Both the position numbers and the translations under genes were made by a program. A stretch of DNA of 64,000 nt from Verrucomicrobiota bacterium (GTDB taxonomy: Bacteria > Verrucomicrobiota > Verrucomicrobiia > Opitutales > Opitutaceae), in NCBI GenBank assembly GCA_030601755.1, contig JAUWBF010000001.1:62001-126000 (forward strand). Reading direction: 5' to 3'. Below are positions 19,701 through 27,968 of the stretch, one piece after another; positions within the stretch are counted from its first letter, which is position 1; every line of letters starts with the position of its first letter. The notes below the pieces were generated by a model. The model did no database searches. It was not told where the DNA came from and was given only the letters and a program-made list of their open reading frames with translations.

Positions 19701-20385
19701 GTCCGAGAAACTCGCCTTCGAGAAGGAGCTGCTCGGCTTCTACGTGTCGGGCCACCCGATGAACGCCTATCTCGGCCTCGCCGACGCGCTCGACACCTTC
19801 GCCGTCGACGAGCTGCTCAACCAGGGCGACCGCGTCGAGTTCCGCCTCTGCGGCATCGCGTCCAACCTGATAAAAAAGCTCTCGAAGAAGGACAACCGCC
19901 CGTGGTTCGCCTTCACCCTCGCCACGCGCAAGGCCTCGATCCAGCTCAACATGTTCGCCGACGCCACCGAGGCCTACGGCCATATCCTCGGCGAGAACCA
20001 GCTCATCGTCGTCCTCGGCAACATCATCGTCAACCAGGAGGGCGCCCGCATCAACGTGAAGGAGCTGTATCCGCTCGACAGTTACGTCGCCAACCACGTC
20101 AAGCGCGTGCGCTGGCTGCTCAAGCCCGACCACCCCGAGCTGCCCGACCTGCTGCCCAGGCTGCGCAAGATGCTCGACAAAAACACCGGCTCCACGCTCA
20201 CCGAAGTCGGCCTGGTGTTCCCCGGCCGCGTGACCGCCTTCGCCGAACTCAGTCGCGCCCTCGGCTGGGGCCTGCGCGCCGAGAACTTCCAGGAAATCCG
20301 CGCCCACCCCGCCGTGCTCGGCGTGCAGGTCGAGACCAAGCCCCTCGAGATCAAGGAAACCCGCCGCAGCTGGTCCAAGCGCTGA
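16735..20385 (+). CDS. dnaE: DNA polymerase III alpha subunit
   Basis: Replicative polymerase of 1216 residues. The PHP domain starts at once (FVHLHVHTDYSLLDG). The polymerase core has GPGRGSGAGCMVAYLLGI and the metal-binding aspartates in PPDFDIDFCMRRR. The tandem helix-hairpin-helix (FGLAGIKGVGEAASLKI) and the OB domain follow. No proofreading exonuclease is fused, so it is DnaE, not PolC. I use the GTG at 16735; the longer frame to 16552 encodes no recognisable sequence. A 12-residue repeat-derived segment (NLKSQISNPKSG, DNA 19632-19665) lies in the linker before the OB domain, the only odd part of the gene. Confidence 0.95.
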   Translation: MSSAASDFVHLHVHTDYSLLDGACRIDRLMDHACEMGMKAVALTDHGNMFGAIAFYNAAKAKGIKPLIGCEMYIVESSRLEKTGKSEDGKSYYHMGLLARNLAGYQNLLKLVSDSHLRGFYYKPRTDIETLAKHAEGLIGFTGCLAAIIPQHLMHDRYEEARAATARFVDIFGRENFFVEIQDHGIPEQIKIIPDLLRLADEFNLKVIATNDVHYVKNEDAKPHDAMLCIQTGSKIADENRMRFSGDQFYLKSADEMKRLFKECPESVTNTVEVAEMCDLAIPFPKGSERYPRYPLPPEIKSKYSPAEYLHNLCVEGLKKRYDVDHDAVAAHEIVAPRLALLKNLPAGQKPQPPDYSGLDKGELLVLRMGYELSIINVTGFVDYFLVVWDFINWAKEHDIPVGPGRGSGAGCMVAYLLGITNVDPIRFGLLFERFLNPERVSPPDFDIDFCMRRRVEVIDYVREKYGKDCVANIITYGTLGAKMVVRDISRVNDLPFAEADRLAKMIPDELNISLDDAIKKSEELRNEIAKNPVAKRIIDSSLVLEGMVRNTGKHAAGIIITDQPLENFVPLTLQEGDVTVQFSMKAVDKLGLLKMDFLGLKTLTVISDAVANIRRTADKNFSIEDISLEDPVTYELLNVGKTVGVFQLESGGMQNASKLVGISNVDDINAISALYRPGPMAFIPDYARGKKDPASVTYPHPLLEPVLKETYGIIVYQEQVMECAKVIAGYSLGGADMLRRAMGKKDAEAMAQQRIKFVEGAGKLHGISENKANEIFDLLNKFAQYGFNKSHSAAYAIIAYQTAYLKANYPVQFMAAVLTAELGNAEKVSHFVAEAEAMGLTVLGPNVNESRESFTPVGDKIRFGLAGIKGVGEAASLKIIEEREANGPFENFDDFVNRVDSKAANKRVLEHLVKTGAFDYAGEPRKVIYDRIDAAMAQAAASARDRAAGQAGFFDMLDEPAAPARNLKSQISNPKSGGAATAADDFTPSEKLAFEKELLGFYVSGHPMNAYLGLADALDTFAVDELLNQGDRVEFRLCGIASNLIKKLSKKDNRPWFAFTLATRKASIQLNMFADATEAYGHILGENQLIVVLGNIIVNQEGARINVKELYPLDSYVANHVKRVRWLLKPDHPELPDLLPRLRKMLDKNTGSTLTEVGLVFPGRVTAFAELSRALGWGLRAENFQEIRAHPAVLGVQVETKPLEIKETRRSWSKR
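19632..19665. repeat. Heptameric AAATCTC tandem repeat inside dnaE
   Basis: Four to five near-perfect copies of AAATCTC/AAATCCC in a row, AT-rich in otherwise 70% GC coding sequence. It is in frame and encodes NLKSQISNPKS between the helix-hairpin-helix and OB regions of DnaE. Confidence 0.8.
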
Positions 20386-20394
20386 AGCGCCCCC

Positions 20395-20488
20395 GTAGGG
20401 GCCTCGCTCGCGAGGCCCGTTACGCGTCATCGTTCCCCATCCGTTCCCGACGCTCACGCCAAACGGGCTTCGCGAGCGAAGCCCCTAC
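20395..20488. repeat. Inverted pair of GTAG-headed hairpins (REP-like)
   Basis: Directly after dnaE: GTAG plus GGCCTCG-CTCG-CGAGGCC (from 20395) and, inverted, GTAG plus GGCTTCG-CTCG-CGAAGCC (to 20488). The pair is followed by a single arm of the TTTTAACGCAAAG family (20521-20550), so two repeat types abut here. Confidence 0.8.
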
Positions 20489-20520
20489 AAGTAACCCGCC
20501 CCCGCTTTATTCCTTTGCGA

Positions 20521-20550
20521 CCTCCGCGCCTTCGCGCCTTTGCGTTAAAA
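20521..20550. repeat. Single arm of the TTTTAACGCAAAG family
   Basis: CCTCCGCGCCTTCGCGCCTT followed by TGCGTTAAAA matches the right arm of the inverted repeat at 12971-13066. No partner arm is seen, so this is a solo or decayed copy just before the methyltransferase gene. Confidence 0.6.
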
Positions 20551-20567
20551 CAAAACCAAACCTCTCC

Positions 20568-21713
20568 ATGTCCGCCAACGCCGTCATCGCCCGCGCCAGC
20601 ACCATCATCGAGCAGATCTCGCCCGACGTCACCGCCGACTTCGCCCTGCGCAAGTCCCTCGGCGGCGACCGCGAGATGGAGCCCGCCCTCAAGCGCGCCA
20701 TCGTGCGCGCCGTGCACGCCTACCACCGCTGGCTCGGCTGGCTCGACCAAGCCGAGCGCACCCACCGCCGCGTCGCCGCCGCGCTCGAGTTGCAGGACCG
20801 CTTCGACGCCAAGCCCGACTCCTTCAAGGCCGAAGCCCTCGCCGCCCGCTCCGTGCCGCAGTGGCTCGCCGCCGAGGTCGACCTCACGCCCGACTACCTC
20901 CGCCAGCTCCAGCGCGACCCCGCCCTCTACCTCCGCACCCAACGCGAGTTCGCCGCCAGCCTCCCCCGCGCCCTCGGCAGCATGAACAGAATAGATAGTA
21001 ACCTAATGGGTTACTCTTTCGCGCCGCCCGTCGACACGGCGTTCGCCTACACGGGCACGCGCGACCTGCATGTCGCGGACGAGTTCAAGCAGGGGCTGTT
21101 CGAGATTCAGGACCTCGGCTCGCAAATCGTCGGCCACTGCTGCGCGCCCCGGCCCGGCGAGACTTGGTGGGACACCTGCGCCGGCGAAGGCGGCAAGACG
21201 CTGCACCTCGCCGATCTCATGGACAACCGCGGGCTCATCTGGGCCAGCGATCGCCACACCGGCCGCCTCGCGCACCTGCGCAAACGCGCCGCCCGCGCCC
21301 AGGTCTTCAACTACCGCTCGGTCGTCTGGAACGGCGGCCCCGTGCTCCCCACCAAGACCAAGTTCGACGGCATCCTCATCGACGCGCCCTGCTCCGGCGT
21401 CGGCACCTGGCAGCGCAACCCGCAGGCACGCTGGACCACCACGCCCGACGACGTGCGCGAGCTCGCCGGCATCCAACGCCAACTGCTCGACCACGCCGCC
21501 CCCGCGCTCAAGCCCGGCGGCAAACTCGTCTACGCCGTCTGCACCATCACGCGCAGCGAGACCACCGCCGTCGCCGACGCCTTCACCGCCGCGCACCCCG
21601 AGCTGGAGCCGCTCGCGCTGCCGGTCGACGGGGGTGCCGCGCAGCACTTCGTCCTCCCCGAAAAGCTCAACTGCAACGGCATGTTCCTCGCCGCCTGGCG
21701 CCGCCGCGCCTGA
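20568..21713 (+). CDS. RsmB/NOP family RNA cytosine-5 methyltransferase
   Basis: SAM-dependent m5C methyltransferase of 381 residues, probably acting on rRNA. An N-terminal helical RsmB-like domain (residues 1-135) precedes the Rossmann domain: [20 protein letters not shown] (motif I), [11 protein letters not shown] (motif II), the motif IV cysteine in [16 protein letters not shown], and the motif VI cysteine in [13 protein letters not shown]. Both cysteines needed by this family are present. A short segment [13 protein letters not shown] (20982-21020) at the domain junction uses AT-rich codons unlike the rest and contains a 7-bp inverted repeat. The exact target base is unknown. Confidence 0.88.
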   Translation: MSANAVIARASTIIEQISPDVTADFALRKSLGGDREMEPALKRAIVRAVHAYHRWLGWLDQAERTHRRVAAALELQDRFDAKPDSFKAEALAARSVPQWLAAEVDLTPDYLRQLQRDPALYLRTQREFAASLPRALGSMNRIDSNLMGYSFAPPVDTAFAYTGTRDLHVADEFKQGLFEIQDLGSQIVGHCCAPRPGETWWDTCAGEGGKTLHLADLMDNRGLIWASDRHTGRLAHLRKRAARAQVFNYRSVVWNGGPVLPTKTKFDGILIDAPCSGVGTWQRNPQARWTTTPDDVRELAGIQRQLLDHAAPALKPGGKLVYAVCTITRSETTAVADAFTAAHPELEPLALPVDGGAAQHFVLPEKLNCNGMFLAAWRRRA

Positions 21714-21765
21714 GCCGCGAGATTTTCAAAAACCGGCTGGCCCACGCGCCGCCGGTCGGTTCACC

Positions 21766-22128
21766 ATGCCGGCCATGTTTGAGATCACCGGCACCGTTAA
21801 AAAAATCTTCGACGAACAGACCTTCGGCAGCGGCTTCAACAAGCGCGAATTTGTCATCACCGTGCCCGACGGGCGCTTTCCGCAAGACATCAAGTTCGAG
21901 TGCGTGAAGGACAAGGTCGCGCTCCTCTCCAGCCTCAGCGTCGGCGACGAGATCAAGGTCTCGTTCGACCTGCGCGGCCGCGAGTGGAAGGACAACTACT
22001 ACGTCAACCTCAACGCCTGGAAGCTCGAGCCCGTCGGCGCCGCCGGCGGCAAGAAGCCCGCCCCCGCCGCCGACGAGGACCCCAACATCGTCGACGAGCC
22101 CCGCCACGACGAGGACGTGCCGTTCTAA
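21766..22128 (+). CDS. DUF3127 protein with SSB-like C-terminal tip
   Basis: 120-residue protein. The body ([20 protein letters not shown] ... [20 protein letters not shown]) is an OB-fold-like DUF3127 domain, known mainly from Bacteroidetes and Verrucomicrobia and thought to bind nucleic acid. A low-complexity linker ([12 protein letters not shown]) leads to a C-terminus DEDVPF. That acidic tip ending in Pro-Phe closely resembles the peptide by which SSB recruits repair and replication proteins. Start ATG at 21766; one at 21775 is possible. It lies 52 bases after the methyltransferase gene and before hprK, same strand. Confidence 0.85.
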   Translation: MPAMFEITGTVKKIFDEQTFGSGFNKREFVITVPDGRFPQDIKFECVKDKVALLSSLSVGDEIKVSFDLRGREWKDNYYVNLNAWKLEPVGAAGGKKPAPAADEDPNIVDEPRHDEDVPF

Positions 22129-22213
22129 GCACCGTTCAAATCGCCGCGCGCCGGCCGACCCGCCGGCGCTTTTCCCACCCCTTCCCCAACCCCGCAGCCG
22201 CCCCCTTCCCGTC

Positions 22214-23209
22214 ATGCAAAAAGACATCCACGGCATCACCGTCGCGCACTTTCTCGACACCTACCGCGAAAAGCTGCGACTCGAGCTCGCCACCGGGGGC
22301 AACGGCCTGCACCGCCTCATCCGTGAGGGCTCGATCAACCGCCCCTCGCTGGCGCTGACCGGGTTCTTCAAGTATTTCGCGAACAAACGCATCCAGGTCC
22401 TCGGCGCCGCTGAGATGACCTACTTCAAGAGCCTCGATTCCAAGAAACAGATCGAGATTCTCAACGAGATGGTCGACCGGCAGATCCCCTGCCTCGTGCT
22501 CACGCGCAACTTCATCCCGACGCACGCGATGATCGCCGTCGCCGAGGAGCGCAAGCTGCCCATCTTCCGCACGCCGATGATCACCATGCACTGGGTCAAC
22601 CTCGCGACCCTCTGCATCGACAACGAGTTTGCTCCCTCCTCCTCCGAGCACGCCACCACCCTCGACATCAAGGGCGTCGGCGTGATGCTCCGCGGCGACT
22701 CCGGCGCGGGCAAGAGCGAGTGCGCCCTCGCCCTCATCGAGCGCGGCCACTCGCTCGTGGCCGACGATCTCACCGTCGTGAAGCTCCTCGACGAGCGCGA
22801 CCTGATCGCCTCCTCGCGTCCGCTCAACCGCGGCTACATGGAGTGCCGCGGCATCGGCATCATCAACATCGCCGAGATGTTCGGCATCAAGAGCGTGCGC
22901 CTCGAAAAACGCCTCGACCTCGTCGTGACCCTGCGCGAGTGGACGCCCGAGGCCATCGAGGAACGCACCGGCCTCGAGGAGAATTTTTATGAGATCCTCG
23001 GGATCAAGATCCCGCACATCGACATCTACGTGCGCCCCGGCCGCGACATCGCGCGCCTCGTCGAGGTGGCCGCGTTGGTGCAGGCGCTCAAGACCCTCGG
23101 CCACGATCCCGCCAAGGAATTCAACGACCGCCTCATCGCCCACATGACCGCGCAGGCCGGCCTCTCGCCCGCCGACGTGATCATCAAGCCGCAGGTCCGC
23201 GAGGACTGA
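22214..23209 (+). CDS. hprK: HPr kinase/phosphorylase
   Basis: 331-residue bifunctional enzyme that phosphorylates a serine of HPr and reverses it. The N-terminal domain occupies residues 1-135. The catalytic domain has a P-loop GDSGAGKSE (161-169), the preceding EHATTLDIKGVGVMLRGDS, LVADD, and the family signature YMECRGIGIINI. The C-terminal HLTxP-like region is replaced by the conserved PHIDIYVRPGRDIARLVEVA. In Gram-negative bacteria HprK usually regulates an HPr involved in control rather than sugar transport; no HPr gene is in the window. Confidence 0.95.
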   Translation: MQKDIHGITVAHFLDTYREKLRLELATGGNGLHRLIREGSINRPSLALTGFFKYFANKRIQVLGAAEMTYFKSLDSKKQIEILNEMVDRQIPCLVLTRNFIPTHAMIAVAEERKLPIFRTPMITMHWVNLATLCIDNEFAPSSSEHATTLDIKGVGVMLRGDSGAGKSECALALIERGHSLVADDLTVVKLLDERDLIASSRPLNRGYMECRGIGIINIAEMFGIKSVRLEKRLDLVVTLREWTPEAIEERTGLEENFYEILGIKIPHIDIYVRPGRDIARLVEVAALVQALKTLGHDPAKEFNDRLIAHMTAQAGLSPADVIIKPQVRED

Positions 23210-23240
23210 AACAACGGCTGCCCTTGCCGTGGCGGTAAAT

Positions 23241-23431
23241 GTAGGGCCGGACCTTGTGTCCGGCCGCGTCGTGCGGATGACCACGTCAGTGATAAGCTGA
23301 CGTTTCACCGGCCTCACCAAGGTGAGGCCCTACGCGTGCGCGCTCATTGCTCGGCCCGTCAACCGTGCGCCGTTGGAGAAACGTTGTTGCTCATGACAAC
23401 GCGCAACGGGCCTCGCGAGCGAGGCCCCTAC
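23241..23431. repeat. Cluster of three REP-like hairpins of different sequence
   Basis: Three GTAG-headed hairpins: 23241-23265 (stem GGCCGGAC / GTCCGGCC, plus strand), one ending at 23333 on the minus strand (GGCCTCAC / GTGAGGCC) and one ending at 23431 on the minus strand (GGCCTCG-CTCG-CGAGGCC). An extra hairpin ACGTCAG / CTGACGT lies at 23283-23303. They fill the gap between convergent hprK and the transglutaminase gene. Confidence 0.75.
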
Positions 23432-23447
23432 GTTCGCGCTCCCCGAC

Positions 23448-25694
23448 CTACCCGCGCCTCCGGCGCGACCAATCGCGCAGGGCGGTGCGGGCGGCCTTGA
23501 AGATGCGCGTGGACGGCGCCCAGGTGGCCTTGCGGCCGTAGCGCAGGCGCAGCAGTTCCGCGCGCACCGCGTGGTCGCCGGGCAGTCCCTTGGCGTCGAG
23601 CCGGCGCAGCCAGCGGCCCGCCTCGCGGCGCACGGGATCGCCGCCGCGCAGGGCGCGCCACCACGCGACGAGGTGCAGCTTGCGCCAACCCCAGACCAAC
23701 AAACCGCCGGCGGCCAGCGCGCCCGCGGCCCAGCCCACCCGGCCGAGGCTCCACGGCGTGGCCACCCATTCGGCGAGCGACTTCAGCCGCTGGTCCAGTT
23801 CCTTGATCAGGCGCTTGGCGTAGGACTCGGCGGCACGTCCGGCCGAGCGCACCATGTCGAGCTGCGACTGCTGGTCGAAGCTCACGATGCGCCGATACCA
23901 GAAAACCCGCAGGCTGTTCCAACGCGCCGCCCAGCCCGAGTCGGTTTCGAGGCGCGGCGCGCCGTTCGCGCCGACCTGCGGCGCGGTTTGTTCGCGCGGA
24001 CCAAGGCCGCCCGCGCCGGGCGTGGGATCGGCTCGCACCCAATGGCGTTTGCCGTCGAAGACCTCGCACCAGGCGTGCGCGTCGGCGTTGGTGACCGTGA
24101 TGCTGCCGCTCGTTTCGTTCCACACGCCGCCCTTGAAGCCGATGGTCACCCTCGCAGGGATCCCCGCCGCACGGCAAAGCAGCACGAGCGAACCGGCGAA
24201 CATCTCGCAGTGCCCGGGCTCCGGCGAATCCATCCAGCGCACCAGCACATCACCCTCGCCCTGCGGCAGGGACATGCTGAGCGAATACCCGTGCCGACGC
24301 TCCAGCCAGGCGCAGGCGCGGGTCACGAAGCCCTCGTGATCGCCGTCCTTCGGCGCACCGATCTCCTCGACCCAACCGCGCAGCTTCGCGAGGTCGTCGG
24401 CCATGATGAAGAGCCCGAGATACGCCGGGGGCAGCGGCGAATAATCCTCCATGTCGTAACGCTCCTCAGGCCGTTCGCGGGTGCGGCCCGAGGCCTTCCA
24501 CTCGGCCACGCGGTTGACCATCTCCGGGTCCTCGATGCGACTGCCGGGCAACATGCCCTCGACGCGATAAGCGGTCATTTTCACCGGGTCCTTCGAGAGC
24601 GCGACGATCTGCTGCGTGCGGTTGGTCCGCAACGTCTGCGGGCTGGGCAACGTGATCTGCGTGTAGGCGCCGAGCAACGGAAGGTAACGGCTCACGCCCG
24701 CCTCCAGATAAAAGGTCCACACCGGCGCGTCCGTGCTGGCCGGCGCCGAGCCGCGGTGCTGGGTTGTCTCCACGTCGGAGCTGCGCAGCTCGGCGCTCAG
24801 GCCGGGCGACATCATGAAGCCGTTCTGAGTGTATTCATCCAGGATCAGCATGCGCCAGTAGGGCACGAGCGGCACGCGGCCCGGGTCGCTCACGTCGACG
24901 CTCAACGCCAGGCTGCGGTCCTGCTGGATGTCGACCACGTCGCCGAAGCTCACCGTCTCCGAAAAGCCCGACTTGGACCGCCCCGAGAGCATGTAGTCCA
25001 TGAAAAAATTGGTCCCCAGCTCGAAGCGCGGGATCATCAAAAACAGCAGCGCCGACAACGCCACCACTCCCGAGAACAGCACCGAGCCCAGCGCCAGCAC
25101 GCGCCAGTCGATCACCGCGCGCAGTCGGCCGAGGGTGACGCCCCAGTCCACCTTGACCCACGCGGGCCGGCCGTCCGCCTTGGCCTTGGCGTCGCCGGGG
25201 TTCTCCTCCGCGGCGGCGGTGCTGAGCGTGATCGCGAGCATCAGCGCCAGCGCGCAGCCGGTGAACAGCAGGATCTGCAACACGAACACCATCGACACCG
25301 TGAGCACGCCCGCCACCACCACGAGGAACAGGCACAGCAGGATCAGCTGCATGTCCTCGCGCCGCGTGCGCAGCGTGACGCCGCGGTAGAGCAACAACAA
25401 CAACCCCAGCCGGATCATCACCGGCAGCGGCTCGCGCGTCTGATAAAAATCCGCGGCGAACAGCAGCACGATCACCGGAAAGGCCAGCATGTGCGCCCAC
25501 GACGGCAGCTTGCTCGCCAACACCGGCCGCCAAGTCACCACCGGCACGAGGATCGTCGTCAGCGCCAGCAGGCCGGTCGCCTCCACGTCCATATAAAAAA
25601 CCGTCCACGCCGCCAGCAGCGCGAGCAGGCCGCCGAGCAGCCAGCGCACTTGGTGCAGGGTCAACGAATCAAGCTGTGGCCGCCGCTTTTCCAT
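23448..25694 (-). CDS. TgpA-type membrane transglutaminase-like protein
   Basis: 748 residues. Seven or so hydrophobic helices fill residues 15-225 (TgpA_N domain), followed by an extracytoplasmic domain with a transglutaminase core: GHCEMFAGSLVLLCRAAGIP (Cys496), TNADAHAWCEVFDG (His540) and VRADPTPG (Asp556), a complete Cys-His-Asp triad. One more helix near residue 655 and a cytoplasmic DUF4129-like tail close the protein. It overlaps the upstream DUF58 gene by 26 bases and forms a moxR-DUF58-tgpA unit, a widespread arrangement of unknown substrate. Peptide crosslinking or hydrolysis in the envelope is likely. Confidence 0.9.
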   Translation of the reverse strand: MEKRRPQLDSLTLHQVRWLLGGLLALLAAWTVFYMDVEATGLLALTTILVPVVTWRPVLASKLPSWAHMLAFPVIVLLFAADFYQTREPLPVMIRLGLLLLLYRGVTLRTRREDMQLILLCLFLVVVAGVLTVSMVFVLQILLFTGCALALMLAITLSTAAAEENPGDAKAKADGRPAWVKVDWGVTLGRLRAVIDWRVLALGSVLFSGVVALSALLFLMIPRFELGTNFFMDYMLSGRSKSGFSETVSFGDVVDIQQDRSLALSVDVSDPGRVPLVPYWRMLILDEYTQNGFMMSPGLSAELRSSDVETTQHRGSAPASTDAPVWTFYLEAGVSRYLPLLGAYTQITLPSPQTLRTNRTQQIVALSKDPVKMTAYRVEGMLPGSRIEDPEMVNRVAEWKASGRTRERPEERYDMEDYSPLPPAYLGLFIMADDLAKLRGWVEEIGAPKDGDHEGFVTRACAWLERRHGYSLSMSLPQGEGDVLVRWMDSPEPGHCEMFAGSLVLLCRAAGIPARVTIGFKGGVWNETSGSITVTNADAHAWCEVFDGKRHWVRADPTPGAGGLGPREQTAPQVGANGAPRLETDSGWAARWNSLRVFWYRRIVSFDQQSQLDMVRSAGRAAESYAKRLIKELDQRLKSLAEWVATPWSLGRVGWAAGALAAGGLLVWGWRKLHLVAWWRALRGGDPVRREAGRWLRRLDAKGLPGDHAVRAELLRLRYGRKATWAPSTRIFKAARTALRDWSRRRRG

Positions 25695-26841
25695 CGATGT
25701 AGGCCGACACGCTCCGGACGCCGTCCGGGCCGATCGTCAGCAGGTTGGAACCATGACGCGACGCCGCCAGTCCGGCCGCGCCGCTTCGTTGCAAATCGTT
25801 CCGCGGCCGCGCCGTCGCCAGCCGGTCGAGAAAACGCTCGAGGTCACCCAGCGTGCGCACCGCCGTCACCGGCTCGTCGTCCAGCGCCAGCGCGCGGAGC
25901 CGGCCCTCGCGAAACAGGTCCTCGGCCAGCGTCGCCGCCAGCCCCACCGCGAGTTCAAACTGCTCCGCGCGCGGCCAGCGGGCCGCGGCCGTCTCGAACC
26001 ACAGCGTGAAGCCGTCCTGCGACTCGGCGGCGAACTGGCGCACCATCAACCGGCGCAGGCGCGCGGTGGCCTTCCAGTGCACGAGCCGCTGCGAGTCGCC
26101 CGCCGCGTATTTGCGCAGCGCCAGCAGGTCGCCGCCCTGCCCCAGCCGGCGGCTGCGCTCGCCGGGCTGCGAGCGCCAGACGCCGCCCGCGTTGAGCCGG
26201 CGATATTCGACCGGCGCGGGCCAGACCACGACCTCGCAATGCTGGCCGCAGCCCATGGTCTTTTTCAAAAACCCGAAGGGAAACAACGACCCCAGTCCGT
26301 GCAGCTCCACGCGCTCGACGCCGCGGCGCTCGGGGCGCACGGTCCACTCGAGCCGCTCGACGCCGCCGCCCGCGTCGAGCCGCGTGCGCAGCCGGAGCCG
26401 CGTCTTCTGCGCGGTGCGGCGCAGCGCCAGCTCGAACCACAGGCCGTAGGTCGGCACGAAGCGCTTGCGATTGCGCAGGTCGAGCAGGACGAGTTGCTCC
26501 TGGCCCGCGCGCCACGGGGCCACCGCCTGCAGGCGCCAGCCGACGCGGCGGACGTTGATCCAGGAGAGCACGCCGCTCAGCACGAGGCACGAGAGCAGCA
26601 GCGAGAGCGTGATGAAGAGGATGTTGCTCGCGGTGTTGTAGGCGGCCAGGCCGATGCCGAAGGCCACGCCGATGAGCACGCCGCCGGTAAGGGTCGGCGC
26701 CACGCGGTGCGGGCGCACCTGCGGCGGGTAGAGCATCGACCACAGCAGCCGGCGCCAGCGGTGCTCGCGCGCGGAGCGCGGCCGGCGGCCGGCCTCCTGC
26801 CAGTCGGCGGCCGCGGGGGCCGATGAGGACGACATCACCAT
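25669..26841 (-). CDS. DUF58 domain membrane protein
   Basis: 390 residues. Two hydrophobic helices (PTLTGGVLIGVAFGIGLAAY and ILFITLSLLLSCLVLSGVLS) are followed by a soluble region with the DUF58 signature: AGDSQRLVHWKATARLRRLM preceded by GGDLLALRKYA. The family is a degenerate von Willebrand A-like fold. It sits between moxR (11 bases upstream) and the transglutaminase (overlapping), so it probably acts as their partner at the membrane. The ATG at 26841 (MVMSSSS) is the first in frame after moxR ends. Confidence 0.88.
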   Translation of the reverse strand: MVMSSSSAPAAADWQEAGRRPRSAREHRWRRLLWSMLYPPQVRPHRVAPTLTGGVLIGVAFGIGLAAYNTASNILFITLSLLLSCLVLSGVLSWINVRRVGWRLQAVAPWRAGQEQLVLLDLRNRKRFVPTYGLWFELALRRTAQKTRLRLRTRLDAGGGVERLEWTVRPERRGVERVELHGLGSLFPFGFLKKTMGCGQHCEVVVWPAPVEYRRLNAGGVWRSQPGERSRRLGQGGDLLALRKYAAGDSQRLVHWKATARLRRLMVRQFAAESQDGFTLWFETAAARWPRAEQFELAVGLAATLAEDLFREGRLRALALDDEPVTAVRTLGDLERFLDRLATARPRNDLQRSGAAGLAASRHGSNLLTIGPDGVRSVSAYIDGKAAATA

Positions 26842-26852
26842 CGGCGCGCCCC

Positions 26853-27824
<972 letters not shown>

Positions 27825-27968
27825 GATAGGGGAAGGCATAGCATGGGACGATTTCAGGAGGCGTCAACGCGTCGGGCACAAAGACTTCGCGGCTTTGTTT
27901 CGCGGAACGGGGCAATCGGGTGTTGAGCCGGCGGGGGCGATGGTGTCAGGGTCGCGGGCTTTACGGCA

